A stretch of DNA of 58,457 bases from Desulfobacula sp. GTDB taxonomy: Bacteria > Desulfobacterota > Desulfobacteria > Desulfobacterales > Desulfobacteraceae. A program made the translations under genes and the position numbers. The notes below the pieces were generated by a model. It was not told the DNA's origin and ran no database searches. It worked only from the letters and a program-made list of their open reading frames with translations. Where the stretch lies: NCBI GenBank assembly GCA_013792075.1, contig VMSR01000070.1, positions 1 through 58,457 on the forward strand, in the 5' to 3' direction. This document shows positions 25,413 through 35,719 of the stretch, piece by piece. Numbering within the stretch: the first letter of the stretch is position 1; the number at the start of each line of letters is the position of its first letter.

Positions 25413-27038
25413 ATGCAGTTTGATTTTGTGATCATCGGCAGCGGTTTCGGCGGCAGCGTTTCTGCATTGAGACTTGCGGAAAAAGGGTATCAGGTGGCAA
25501 TCATCGAGCAGGGCAAATGGGTGGACCCTGTCCAGATGGAGGCGGCGGCTCAGGATACAAAAAAATTGTTCTGGATACCCGGCCTTGGTCTGTCGGGCTT
25601 CTTCCGCCAGTCTGTGTTCCGACACCTGGGCATCGTGGGAGGGGTGGGGGTCGGCGGCGGCAGTCTGGTCTATGCCGCGGTTCTGCTGAAACCCAAAGAT
25701 AAATTCTATGAAGATCCTCTCTGGGGAAGCCTGGGCATTGACTGGAAAGAGGAGATGTCCCCTTTTTACGAAAAGGCGTCAAAAATGCTGGGCATCACCC
25801 CAAACCCAGTGCTTGATACCATGGACCACTATCTGAAAATGACGGCCCGGGTGATGGGAGCCGAAGACAGCTTTGGTCCGACCCCCATGGGAATCTTTTT
25901 TGGTACGCCGGAGGTGATGGAAAAGGACCCGTTTTTCAATGGCAAAGGACCCGAACGAACCGGCTGCCACCTCTGCGGAGAATGTCTGACCGGGTGCCCC
26001 CATGGGGCCAAAAACAGCCTGGACAAAAACTATCTTTATCTGGCGCAAAAATCAGGGGCCATCATCCTTGACCAAAGAAAAGTGGTAAACATTGCCCCCA
26101 TGGAGAACGGCGGGTATGAGATATCCATGAAGCACCCCATCCACCCCTTTAAGACCTATCCGTCCCTTAGGGCATCCAAGGTGATCCTTTCTTCCGGGGT
26201 GCTGGGCACCCTGGAACTGCTGTACAGATGCAGGGACGTGACAAAAACCCTTCCCAAGATTTCCAGGCAGATGGGGAAAATCGTCCGCACCAACAGCGAA
26301 GCCATTGTGGGGTCCCTGTCGCCAGACCCTGACCTGGACCTTTCCAAAGGGACCACTATCTCGTCTGATTTTTATCCGGATGCCCACACCCACATCACCC
26401 AGAACAGGTTTCCCCGGGGGTTTTCCTTCCAGAAATGGTATTTTGCGCCCATGATTGACCATGACAATCCCCTGGTTCGGTCCCTTTTAACCCTGGCAAA
26501 AATTCTGGGCAACCCCTGGCCTGTTTTTCAAAACTGGTTTGCCCGAGACTGGCACAAACGGGTGACCATTCTCACGGTGATGCAGAACCTGGACAACCAG
26601 ATTTCCATAGGGTATGGACGCAGTCTGGCCTTTTTGTTTCTGGGACGGCGCCTCAAGACCTTTGCCGTAAAGGGCAAAGAAGCGCCCACCAACCTTCCCG
26701 TGGCCAACAGGGCCGCCGCAATCCTGGCAAAACTCACCAACGGGATTCCCTTGAACGTCATCATGGAGAGCATGGGGAACCTGTCCTTTACCGCCCACAT
26801 CCTGGGCGGGTGCCACATGGGGTCTTCTCCTGCCAACGGGGTCATTGACATCAGCCACCAGGTCTTTGGCCATCCCGGCATCTATGTGGTCGACGGGTCT
26901 TCCATCTCTGCCAATGTGGGGGTAAACCCCAGTCTTACCATAACGGCCATGGCCGAACGGGCCATGGACCTGATTCCCCCGAAGCAGGGGATGCCAAAGA
27001 ACTACCTGTCAAAATATGGTTCATCGTCAACACTTTAA
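25413..27038 (+). CDS. GMC-type FAD oxidoreductase, cholesterol oxidase (ChoD)-like, 541 aa
   Basis: FAD-dependent oxidoreductase with the N-terminal dinucleotide fold IIGSGFGGSVSALRLAEKG, a GVGVGGGSLVYA FAD-contact segment and the C-terminal GMC signature region (HILGGCHMG, then VVDGSSISANVGVNPS). It follows the recalled pattern of actinobacterial ChoD closely, including the cysteine-rich CHLCGECLTGCPHGAKN segment. In those enzymes the substrate is a sterol-like secondary alcohol. In an anaerobe an oxygen-linked oxidase is unlikely, so it is probably a dehydrogenase passing electrons to another carrier. AGGAGG precedes the ATG; an acyl-CoA dehydrogenase follows 17 bases later. Confidence 0.82.
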   Translation: MQFDFVIIGSGFGGSVSALRLAEKGYQVAIIEQGKWVDPVQMEAAAQDTKKLFWIPGLGLSGFFRQSVFRHLGIVGGVGVGGGSLVYAAVLLKPKDKFYEDPLWGSLGIDWKEEMSPFYEKASKMLGITPNPVLDTMDHYLKMTARVMGAEDSFGPTPMGIFFGTPEVMEKDPFFNGKGPERTGCHLCGECLTGCPHGAKNSLDKNYLYLAQKSGAIILDQRKVVNIAPMENGGYEISMKHPIHPFKTYPSLRASKVILSSGVLGTLELLYRCRDVTKTLPKISRQMGKIVRTNSEAIVGSLSPDPDLDLSKGTTISSDFYPDAHTHITQNRFPRGFSFQKWYFAPMIDHDNPLVRSLLTLAKILGNPWPVFQNWFARDWHKRVTILTVMQNLDNQISIGYGRSLAFLFLGRRLKTFAVKGKEAPTNLPVANRAAAILAKLTNGIPLNVIMESMGNLSFTAHILGGCHMGSSPANGVIDISHQVFGHPGIYVVDGSSISANVGVNPSLTITAMAERAMDLIPPKQGMPKNYLSKYGSSSTL

Positions 27039-27055
27039 CCCAAAGGAAAGAAACA

Positions 27056-28207
27056 ATGGCACAAGACCTCTATTTTACAAAGGACCATCAACAGGTGAGA
27101 AAGGCGGTTGCGGATTTTATCAAAAAGGAAATCAATCCCCATGTGGATGAATGGGAGGAGGCCGGCATCAGCCCCCTCCATGACATCTTCAAAAAAATGG
27201 GAGCGTTGGGGTTTCTGGGAATCCGCTACGATACCCAATACGGGGGAGAGGGCCTGGATTATTGGTATGAACTGGTTTTTCTGGAAGAAATCGCCAAAAT
27301 ACAGGCAGGAGGGGTTGCCCTGGCCATGATGGTCCAGACCAACATGGCCACCCCGGCTATCTATGATTTCGGAAGCGAATACTTAAAACAAACCTACCTG
27401 GCCCCGGCACTCAAGGGGGAAATGGTGGCAGCCATTGCCGTCACGGAATCCGATGCAGGATCTGATGTGGCGGCATTGAAAACCTTTGCAAAAAAGCAAG
27501 GGGACCACTATATCCTCAACGGCTCAAAAACCTATATCACCAACGGCACCCAGGCTGATTTTCTCACCCTCCTTGCCCGGACAAGCGATGATCCCGGCTA
27601 CCATTGTTTCAGCCTCTTTGTCGTTCCCACAAACATCAAGGGCTTTTCCGTAAGCAAAAAACTGGACAAGCTGGGCATGCGCAGCAGCGACACGGCAGAG
27701 CTTTTTTTCGACAACATGAAGATCCCTGCCGAAAACCTGATCGGCCGGGAAGGAGAAGGCTTTATCCAGCAGATGATGCAGTTCCAGCACGAACGGTTTT
27801 CAGCCCTGCCTTTGGCCTATGGCACCGCTGAAATGATCATAAAGGAGACCGTAGAATACCTGAAAACCAGAATCGTGTTTGGAAAACCTTTGATTAAAAA
27901 ACAGGTGATCCGCCACAACCTTGTCCAGTGGGGAGCGGAAATCCTGGCAGTAAAACAGCTGACCTATCATATTGTGCGACTGAAAATGGCAGGCCAGGAT
28001 GTCTCCAAGGAGGTTTCCATGGGTAAACTTCTGGCGGCCCAGCTGGTTCAGAAGGTTGCCGACGGCTGCCTCCAGTATTACGGGGGCTCGGGATTCATGA
28101 ATGAGATGCGGATATCCCGGTTTTTCAGGGACTCCAAACTCATATCCGTGGGCGGAGGGGCGGACGAGGTCATGAAGGATATCATTGCTAAATTGGAGGG
28201 CTATTAA
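27056..28207 (+). CDS. Acyl-CoA dehydrogenase, 383 aa
   Basis: Flavin enzyme that introduces the alpha-beta double bond in an acyl-CoA, passing electrons to ETF. The family layout is complete: helical N domain, middle sheet ([16 protein letters not shown]), and C domain with [13 protein letters not shown] and the end motif [11 protein letters not shown] holding the likely catalytic Glu. Start 27056 follows AAAGGAAAG. It lies between the GMC oxidoreductase (17 bases) and the sigma54-type activator (13 bases), so the three genes form one unit. Substrate chain type cannot be deduced. Confidence 0.92.
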   Translation: MAQDLYFTKDHQQVRKAVADFIKKEINPHVDEWEEAGISPLHDIFKKMGALGFLGIRYDTQYGGEGLDYWYELVFLEEIAKIQAGGVALAMMVQTNMATPAIYDFGSEYLKQTYLAPALKGEMVAAIAVTESDAGSDVAALKTFAKKQGDHYILNGSKTYITNGTQADFLTLLARTSDDPGYHCFSLFVVPTNIKGFSVSKKLDKLGMRSSDTAELFFDNMKIPAENLIGREGEGFIQQMMQFQHERFSALPLAYGTAEMIIKETVEYLKTRIVFGKPLIKKQVIRHNLVQWGAEILAVKQLTYHIVRLKMAGQDVSKEVSMGKLLAAQLVQKVADGCLQYYGGSGFMNEMRISRFFRDSKLISVGGGADEVMKDIIAKLEGY

Positions 28208-28220
28208 AAGGAAATCACTA

Positions 28221-31200
28221 ATGGAAAAAGACAGCAGACTGGATATTTTAAGCTATGCCGCTATCTTTGAAGACGATTTTTCCATTGACTGGGTGATCGA
28301 GATCACCGGAAAAAAAGCCATGGCGGTCTTGTCTGCCCTGGAGCATGGGTGTAAAACCCTGGGGCTGGAAAACAAGGGCACCGGCATCTTCCGGTTCACG
28401 GACCCGGACAGGCTCGCCAGCCTCCGGGCCCTGGTGCCGCCTGAAAAAACCCGGGACCTCCATGCCAGGGCACTTAAAATTCTGTCCTCGGAACTGCCGG
28501 ATATCCCGGGGAAGAACAGCCGGTTAACCCCCCATTTGCTTAAAATGCAAAACACGATTTCCGGCTGCCGCCTGCTGCTCAAAGAAGGCAGTGAACAGAG
28601 AAAAATCTGTTGCATTGACGGGGCCAAACGCTACTATGACAAGGCCCTGGAGGATCTGGAACACCTGAGCGGAACCGAGGCAGATGTCCTTTTTTTGGCT
28701 GTAACCCTTCAGTACGCCAAGATCTGGACCACAAGCCAGAGCTATGAACAGGCCCAATCCATATTAAAAAAAGCCATTGTCAAGGCAGAGCACCTAAAAG
28801 ACACCACCTCACTTCCCCTGCTGCACCTGCATCTAGCCCACCAGGAATTGTTTTTCGGGCAATATGAGGAGGCTGAAAAACAGGTTGAACTGGGCCGGGC
28901 CATGGTCAAGGGAACCGATAACCCCTCCCTGATCCGGCCCATGAAATTGTTCAACATGTTTCTTTTGTATTGGCAGGGATCTTTTCAGGAAGCCTTTTCC
29001 AACTATGACGCCTATGTCCCCACCATTGAAACCCCGCCGGAAAGCCGGCTGGACTGTATGGCCAAACTCATTGCAGGCCATGCCTCCGGCCTGACCGGAA
29101 ATATCACCCAGGGCATGGGTATGATCCATGCCGTTCACCAGCATTGCACAACCATAGGGGATATTTCCATTTCCACCTATGCCTCCCTTGCCATGGGCTC
29201 CCTGCTGGGGACCCTCAACCGGTTTGAAGAGGCAATCCTTTATTACGATCAGGCCCTGGACGAGGCCACGGCCAGCCAGAGCAACCGGTCCCGGATCTAT
29301 GGACTGCTCTCCCTTGCCCATGCCAATTTCCGGCTGAACAACCATAAAGCGTCTGTAGCATATCTCCGGGACTACCTGCGCTTAAGTAAAAAAACCCGGT
29401 TCCAGGTGGTCCAGGACCCGTTTTTGCTGGAAATCGCCTGGGCCATGGAACAAAACACCTATCCCAAAATCGACGGATTCAGCCTTGAACAGGAATGCCG
29501 GCAGACAGAAAAAAGCCACAATATTTTCATGCAGGGCGTGGCAGGCTTTTACAAGGCCCTTTCCATGGAGGCCCGAAACCTGCCACCAACAGATGTGATT
29601 GACGTATACAAACAGGCCATGGAGAAAATCCGCTGTTCCGGCCATCAGATTTACCTGGCCCATGTGGGATTGTCCATGGCCCGGCTGATGCAGCAAAACG
29701 GCCTGGAAGAAGAGGCCCGGCAGACAGCCGCACCCCTGGTCAAGACCCTTAATTCCATTGATGAAAATCTGATACCGGACGATTTTTCATTTCTGGTCAA
29801 GGATTCTTCAAACCAGGACGACCTTCTCAAGGAAATTTTAAATCTGGGCCAGGAAATCGTCAACATGCGCAACACCCATGATCTTCTGGGGAAAATCATC
29901 TCAACTGTCAACCGCATCACGGCAGCGGAGCGGGGGGCCATTTTCCTGGCCAAAGAAACAATCGGGGGCCTGCACCTGGAAGCGGCAAAGAACCTGACCC
30001 AGGAACAGATTTCATCCCCAGGGTTTGCCGCCTCCATGAAAATTGTGGAAACCATTGCCCTTTCAGAAAAAGGGGGGATCTTCGCGCCTGCCCAGGACAC
30101 CGAAGGAGAGGGTTCAAAATGGGAAAGAATCCGTTCCCTGATCTGTGTGCCCATGCGGCTTAAGAACCGGTTGATCGGGGTGCTTTACCACGACAACCGC
30201 CTGTTTCCGAGCGTGTTCAAGGAATCGGACCTGGAAATTCTGAATTATTTTGCAGCCCAGGCCGCCATTGCCATTGACAATGCCAGGGTCTACCAGACCC
30301 TGGAAAATCTTTACCAAAAGGAGCGGGAAGAAAAAAAATACTATGAGGAACAATACCTGGAAAATCTGGCCGTGGGGGAGATCGTGGGCAAAAGCCCGGC
30401 CATCAAACAGGTCTTTTCCCTGATGGAATCTGTAGCCGGAACAGACACCACGGTTTTGATCACCGGAGAAACCGGCGTGGGCAAGGAATTGGTGGCAAGG
30501 GCCCTGCACCAGAACAGCCTGCGAAAAGAAGGTCCTTTCATCCGGGTCAATTGTGCAGCCCTTCCTGAAAGCCTCATTGCCAGCGAGTTGTTCGGCCATG
30601 AAAAAGGGGCTTTCACCGGTGCCACACGCCAGCGCATGGGCCGGTTTGAGCTGGCAGATACCGGCACCCTGTTTTTGGATGAGATCGGAGATATCCCTCC
30701 CTATATCCAGGTGCGGCTGCTCCGGGTCCTGCAGAATCACGAGTTTGAACGGGTGGGCAGCCAGACCACCATCCAGTCCAATTTCAGGCTCATCACGGCC
30801 ACGAACAGGGAGCTTCAACAAGAGGTCAAAAACGGGAGCTTCAGGGAGGACCTTTTCTACCGGTTGAACATCTTCCCCATCCACATCCCGCCCCTGTGAC
30901 AGCGGACAGAGGACATCCCCATTCTGGTCCGGCATTTTCTTAATAAGAGTGCCGAACGCCTGAACAAGAAGGTTTACAAGATTTCCAAGGAGGAGACGGA
31001 CAAGCTGCTGGCCTATCAGTGGCCGGGCAACATCCGGGAATTGGAAAATATCGTTGAAAGGGGCGTGATCTTAAGCCACGGCCCGAACCTTAAGATTCCC
31101 AAGACAGAGTTTCAATCCAAGACCCTGGAAGCACAACCCATGGATCTTTCCCTGGAAAAGATGGAACGCGCCCATATTCTGAAAGTTCTCAAGCATACCA

Positions 31201-31313
31201 AGGGCAAGATCAACGGAAAAGGCGGGGCAGCAGAACGCCTCGACCTCCACCCCAGCACCCTGCGCTTCCGCATCAAAAAACTGGGGATTGTTCTGGAACG
31301 CACCTCTATTTGA
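28221..31313 (+). pseudogene. Sigma54-dependent activator (TPR-GAF-AAA+-Fis) with one in-frame TGA at 30897-30899
   Basis: The frame from ATG 28221 encodes an N-terminal STAND/TPR-like helical sensor (about 1-540), a GAF domain (about 560-690), and a sigma54 AAA+ module (Walker [27 protein letters not shown], Walker B TLFLDEIG). It then reaches TGA in P-P-L-stop-Q-R-T-E-D-I-P. The same frame continues without a shift to the Fis HTH (AERLDLHPSTLRFRIKKL), ending at 31313. In this family the interrupted position is an Arg (PPLRxR), so a single CGA-to-TGA change explains it. The stop would remove the end of the AAA+ domain and the HTH, which should abolish DNA-specific activation. A sequencing error or rare read-through remains possible. 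It is the natural candidate activator of the sigma54 promoters near 41431-41676. Confidence 0.82.
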
Positions 31314-31764
31314 TGTAAAACAGGGTCAGGCTCTCTGCATAGCAGGCCGGTTTTTTATTGCCCTTAATTTCAACCGTGTGAACGGCCGTGGTCAGGATTC
31401 TGCCCTTGCTCTTTTCTTCCACATTCCCTAAGGCAATTCGGTCCCTGATATGGGAATCCACGGTAACAGGGGACAGATGCCGGATTTTGTTCATCCCGTA
31501 ATAGATGCCCATGACCGCCCCTTCGGGAACCACCATGAACTGCTCATGAAAATGGGTGAGCAGAGAGACAATGAGATTCCCCTGGGCAATGGTCTTGCCG
31601 AAAAACCCCTGTTTGGAGGTCTCTACATCCACATGAACCCAGTGGTTCTCCAGAGTGCAGTTGGCAAACTTGTCTATCCGATCCTGGTCAATGGGGAACC
31701 AGTCGGAACAGCCGATCTGTTTTCCCTGAAATTTTTTCATCCTTTCCAACGGCAGAATCTGCAT
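31306..31764 (-). CDS. MaoC-family dehydratase (hotdog fold), 152 aa
   Basis: Small single-domain MaoC/NodN-like enoyl-CoA hydratase. The hydratase pattern is visible: DWFPIDQDRIDKFA, then W-V-H-V-D in place of the usual Q-x-I-H-x-D, and IAQGNLIVSL corresponding to the A-H-G segment. The Asp is kept but some positions differ, so the exact reaction is uncertain. It is the last gene of the ten-gene leftward operon and overlaps the convergent activator gene by 8 bases at their 3' ends. Start at 31764 has no strong ribosome-binding site; MKKFQGK 8 codons later is an alternative. Confidence 0.8.
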   Translation of the reverse strand: MQILPLERMKKFQGKQIGCSDWFPIDQDRIDKFANCTLENHWVHVDVETSKQGFFGKTIAQGNLIVSLLTHFHEQFMVVPEGAVMGIYYGMNKIRHLSPVTVDSHIRDRIALGNVEEKSKGRILTTAVHTVEIKGNKKPACYAESLTLFYIK

Positions 31765-31787
31765 GGGTCTTTATCCCGTTTTTGTAT

Positions 31788-32591
31788 TTATCGTCCCTGG
31801 AACCTGGGCTCCCGTTTTTCCTTAAACGCCCTGGGGCCTTCCTGGGCATCCCGGCTCAAAAAAACCGGAATGGCCAGTTCCATTTCCGTGGCAAGTCCCT
31901 GGGCAAGGCTGACGCCGATATTGGCCGCCACTGCTTTTTTGATGGCAGTGATTGCCAGAGGACCGTTTTTAACGCTGATCCGGGCCAGTCGTTCACATTC
32001 CGCCATAACCTTGTCCTTTGGAACCACGCGGTTGATCAGGCCCAGGGCCAGGGCCTCTTGCGCCTCTATGAGCTCCCCTGTAAGCATCATTTCCATGGCC
32101 CGGGCATAGGGGATCTGGCGGATAAGCTTCACACTGGATCCGCCCATGGGAAAAACACCCCATTTTACCTCCTGGAGACCGAACCTTGCGCCCTCTGCCG
32201 CAATGCGGATATCCGTGGAATACAGCAGCTCCAGGCCGCCTGCAATGGCCTGGCCGTTGATCCCGGCAATGATGGGCTTGAAAATGTTCAAATCCCGCAA
32301 AAACGCCCGCTGGACAATCATGGGATCGGCTGCCACCTTTTTCTCCGCCTCGGTCACAGGGGGTTTCATGCCGGTGAACAAGGGGACAAGGGTGCCAAGA
32401 TCTGCACCGGCGCAAAAACTTTTGTCTCCGGCGCCGGTGATGATGGCGCAGCGCATCTGGTCGTCGTCTTGAAAGTCTTCCCAGGCAGCGATCAGCGCCA
32501 CAATGATCTCCGGGTTCAGGGCGTTGTGGGCTTCGGGCCGGTTCAGGGTGATATAGGCGACCTGGTCTTTTTTTTCATAGATGAGGGTCAT
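31788..32591 (-). CDS. Enoyl-CoA hydratase/isomerase (crotonase family), 267 aa
   Basis: Adds water to, or isomerises, an enoyl-CoA in beta-oxidation. Crotonase signatures are present: LNRPEAHNALNPEI, the first oxyanion-hole segment (K-S-F-C-A-G-A-D-L-G) and AGINGQAIAGGLELLYSTDI. The active-site Glu of classic hydratases is not evident in P-M-G-G-S-S-V-K-L, so an isomerase or other crotonase activity is possible. Start 32591 (MTLIYEKK) follows GGAG; the longer frame to 32648 overlaps the acyl-CoA synthetase gene. It lies 17 bases downstream of that gene in the operon. Confidence 0.88.
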   Translation of the reverse strand: MTLIYEKKDQVAYITLNRPEAHNALNPEIIVALIAAWEDFQDDDQMRCAIITGAGDKSFCAGADLGTLVPLFTGMKPPVTEAEKKVAADPMIVQRAFLRDLNIFKPIIAGINGQAIAGGLELLYSTDIRIAAEGARFGLQEVKWGVFPMGGSSVKLIRQIPYARAMEMMLTGELIEAQEALALGLINRVVPKDKVMAECERLARISVKNGPLAITAIKKAVAANIGVSLAQGLATEMELAIPVFLSRDAQEGPRAFKEKREPRFQGR

Positions 32592-32608
32592 TGCGTTTCT
32601 CCATTTCT

Positions 32609-34444
32609 CTATTGGTAAGGTCTGTTTTTTTCTATGGGTTTGGTACAATCGGCATACATTTCTTCAATTAGTTCCTGGTATCGTTTCAGGATAACATTTC
32701 GTTTCAATTTTAAAGATGCGGTCAGTTCCCCACCTTGGGAGGAAAAAGGGGTTTTCAGAATCCGGTACCGTTTGATGGTCTCATACCGGGCAAGCTGGGT
32801 GTTTCTTTCCGCCACATGGTCATCGACGATCTTCAAAAAAAGGGGATTGTCCAGAAGCGCTTCCGGCCTGTCAAAGGCAAGCTTCTCCTTTCGGGACAGC
32901 AGAGATGCCTGCATCAGGTTGATGCTTAAAAGGGCTGTCAAAAACTTTCTGCGCTCTCCGATGACGATCACATGCTCGAAAAGGGGGTCAAACTTGAACA
33001 GGCCTTCGATTTTCTGGGGGGCAATATTTTTTCCCCCGGAGGTGATGATCAGATCTTTTTTTCTGTCCGTAATTTTTAAAAACCCCTCTTCCATCTCTCC
33101 TATGTCGCCGCTCATGAGATAGCCATCCGGAGTAAAGGCCTTTTCAGTTTCCTCCTCCATCTTCCAATACCCGGCAAATACACTTTCGCCCTTGATTAAG
33201 ATCTCACCATCGTCTGCTATCTTGATTTCAACGCAGGGAATGGGATTTCCCACCGTGCCGATACGATAATCGTCCAGATGGCTCATGGTGGCAGGCGCGC
33301 AGCATTCTGTCATGCCATAACCTTCCACCACGGTGATGCCCGCGGCATTGAAAAAAAGAATGATGTCCCGGGATGTGGGTGCCCCGGATGCCGTCATCCA
33401 GCGGACTCTCCCCCCCAAGGCCTGGGCCAGGTTTTTAAACACCAGGAAATAGGCCAGTTTATACCGTAGCTTCAGGTAAAAGGAGATGGGCGCATGCCGC
33501 TCCCGAAGCCCGCTGATCTCAATACCGATCCTGTGTCCCCACTTAAAGATCCTCTGCTTCCACCCGGGCTGCGCATCCACCTGTTCTAAAATTTTCTGGT
33601 AGACCTTTTCACATACCCTTGGCACAGCCTGGATAACATGGGGCCTCTTTTCTTTAATGTCCCTTGCAAAGGTTTCAATGCTTTCGACATAGGAAGCGGT
33701 CACCCCAATATAGAGGCCGAAAAAATGGTCGGTCAGTCTCCCGTACACATGGGACAGGGGCAGAAAGGGCACCACCTGGTCGGTGTCAAAACAATATTGG
33801 GGCCTGACACTGGCAAGGCTGTGCAGCACTGCCATGATGTTTTTATGGCTGATCATGGCACCCTTGGGAACACCCGTGGTCCCGGAGGTATAGACAATGG
33901 TGGCAATAGACGTGGGATCAACCGCTTTTGAAAGCTGCTCAAAAAGTTCCGGAGATTCTTTTTGTTTTTGCCGGCCAAGGGCATAAAAATCTTTAAAGCC
34001 GGTAAAAAAGTCCTTGCCCCCCGCAGCATCCGGATGGTCCATGACAATGATCTGTTCCAGATAGGGCAGATTCTTCTGCCAGGCCGTCACCTTGTCCAAT
34101 TGGGCGGTGTTCTCAACAAAGATGATTTTTGCCTCGGAATTTTCCAGCACATAGCCCACCTCTTCCGGGGTAAGCGTGGTATAGATGGGCACCACCACTG
34201 CGCCCAGCCCCATCGTTCCCATGTCCGCATACAACCATTCCAGACGGTTTTCAGAAAGAATGGCGACCCGATCCCCTCTTTTAACCCCCATAGAATGGAG
34301 GGCAAGTCCGATGGCGCTGGCCGATGCATAGTATTGCCGCCAGGAGGCAGATTCCCAGACCCCGTTGTGTTTTTTTTCAACGGCAATCCTGTCCTTGTAT
34401 TTTTCAGCCCGGTTCTTGAAAACTTCATTTATTGTCTTTTCCAT
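32609..34444 (-). CDS. AMP-forming long-chain acyl-CoA synthetase, 611 aa
   Basis: Activates a carboxylic acid to its CoA thioester through an acyl-adenylate. The P-loop-like motif YTSGTTGVPKGA is at about residue 188, the A8-type motif GYLMSGDIGEMEEGFLKITD near 435, and the catalytic-Lys region ends the protein. Overall layout matches FAA1/FadD15-type synthetases that act on long or bulky acids. Start 34444 (MEKTINEV) follows GAGG by 6 bases. In this operon it would supply the CoA ester handled by the acyl-CoA dehydrogenase, hydratases and thiolase-like enzymes. Confidence 0.92.
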   Translation of the reverse strand: MEKTINEVFKNRAEKYKDRIAVEKKHNGVWESASWRQYYASASAIGLALHSMGVKRGDRVAILSENRLEWLYADMGTMGLGAVVVPIYTTLTPEEVGYVLENSEAKIIFVENTAQLDKVTAWQKNLPYLEQIIVMDHPDAAGGKDFFTGFKDFYALGRQKQKESPELFEQLSKAVDPTSIATIVYTSGTTGVPKGAMISHKNIMAVLHSLASVRPQYCFDTDQVVPFLPLSHVYGRLTDHFFGLYIGVTASYVESIETFARDIKEKRPHVIQAVPRVCEKVYQKILEQVDAQPGWKQRIFKWGHRIGIEISGLRERHAPISFYLKLRYKLAYFLVFKNLAQALGGRVRWMTASGAPTSRDIILFFNAAGITVVEGYGMTECCAPATMSHLDDYRIGTVGNPIPCVEIKIADDGEILIKGESVFAGYWKMEEETEKAFTPDGYLMSGDIGEMEEGFLKITDRKKDLIITSGGKNIAPQKIEGLFKFDPLFEHVIVIGERRKFLTALLSINLMQASLLSRKEKLAFDRPEALLDNPLFLKIVDDHVAERNTQLARYETIKRYRILKTPFSSQGGELTASLKLKRNVILKRYQELIEEMYADCTKPIEKNRPYQ

Positions 34445-34494
34445 AAAAATCCTCAAATCGGTTAACCTGCTGATTGTTATTTACCTTCCGCCCT

Positions 34495-35658
34495 CTACAT
34501 GACAAAGCCGGATATGATTTCCTTCATGATCTCGGTGGTGCCGCCGCCGATGGAAAGAATCCGGTTGTCCCGATAAAGTCTTTCCACAAGGTATTCGCGC
34601 ATGAATCCGTAACCGCCGAAGATCTGAACCGCGTCATAGGTCACCTTGTCACTGACCGAGCAGGCAAAATTCTTGGCCATGGACACCTCCTTGAGTTGGT
34701 CCAAACCCGCACCGATCTTGGCAGCCACCCGATAGGTGAACTCGGTGCTGGCTTCCACCAGGGTGGCCATGTCCACCAGCTTGTGCCGGGTGACCTGGAA
34801 TCCGTTGAGCTTTTTGCCAAAGGCCTGGCGCTTTTTGGCATATTTCACAGATTCCTCCAGGGCCATGCGTGCCGTCATATTGGCCATGATGGAGATGGCC
34901 AGGCGCTCCTTCTGGAAATTGGCCATGATGGCGAAAAACCCCTGGTTCTCATCACCGATGAGATTTTCCCGGGGCACCCGGCAATTGTCAAAAAAGATCT
35001 CGGCCGTGTCAGACGCCCACCACCCTGTTTTCTTTAATTTTGCAGAAACCGAATATCCGGGGGTGCCCCGCTCAATGACCAAAAGACTGATGCCGTGGGC
35101 GCCGGCAGGACCTGTTCTCACGGCACAGGTGAGCTGGTCCGCCCGAACGGCGCTGGTGATAAAGGTCTTGCTGCCGTTGACCAGATAAAAATCTCCATCC
35201 CGTTCAGCCGTGGTCTTTAAATTGGCCACATCCGACCCGCCACTGGGTTCTGTGATGCCAAGGGCGGCTATCTTCTCCCCGGCCAGGACCGGCGCAACAA
35301 ATCTTTGTTTCTGATCCTGGGTCCCAAAGAGCACTATGGGCGGCAGGGCAATGTTCAAAGACCCAAGTCCGCTGACAAACCCGCCGGACCCGGACCGCAT
35401 CAGCTCCTCTGTCGTTGCTACCTGGAAGAAAATGTCCCCCGGGGTTCCCCCCAGCTCTTCGGGAAACCCCATGCCCAGAATTCCGACCTCGCCTGCTTTT
35501 TTGTACAGGCCGAGGGGAAATTCGCCGGCCTCTTCCCATTCATCGATAAAGGGGGTTACCTCCTTGTTGATGAACTCTCTTACCGCCTTTCTCACCCGGT
35601 CGTGGGCTTTTGAAAAATATTCCTGACAGCTTGATTTTGTATTGAATCCATCTTCCAT
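34495..35658 (-). CDS. Acyl-CoA dehydrogenase, 387 aa
   Basis: Second acyl-CoA dehydrogenase of the cluster, clearly a paralogue of that at 27056 (shared E-W-E-E-A-G segment and overall layout). The FAD/substrate segments LGITEPSGGSDVANLKTT and QAFGKKLNGFQVTRHKL are present, and the end motif GGGTTEIMKEII contains the probable catalytic Glu. Electron acceptor should be ETF. It sits between the DUF35-MaoC fusion and the acyl-CoA synthetase in the leftward operon. Having two differently placed enzymes of this family suggests successive oxidation steps on one substrate. Confidence 0.92.
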   Translation of the reverse strand: MEDGFNTKSSCQEYFSKAHDRVRKAVREFINKEVTPFIDEWEEAGEFPLGLYKKAGEVGILGMGFPEELGGTPGDIFFQVATTEELMRSGSGGFVSGLGSLNIALPPIVLFGTQDQKQRFVAPVLAGEKIAALGITEPSGGSDVANLKTTAERDGDFYLVNGSKTFITSAVRADQLTCAVRTGPAGAHGISLLVIERGTPGYSVSAKLKKTGWWASDTAEIFFDNCRVPRENLIGDENQGFFAIMANFQKERLAISIMANMTARMALEESVKYAKKRQAFGKKLNGFQVTRHKLVDMATLVEASTEFTYRVAAKIGAGLDQLKEVSMAKNFACSVSDKVTYDAVQIFGGYGFMREYLVERLYRDNRILSIGGGTTEIMKEIISGFVM

Positions 35659-35719
35659 CTTAATTTTCCTTTTATGATCACCCTAGGTAACTTTCCCTGT
35701 TGAAACGCCTGTCCGCGCA

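Noticed and set aside
30897-30899. Selenocysteine insertion at the TGA in the sigma54 activator
   Set aside because: The site corresponds to a conserved Arg in a structural segment, not a redox site, and I saw no obvious SECIS-like hairpin directly after it; a point mutation is simpler.
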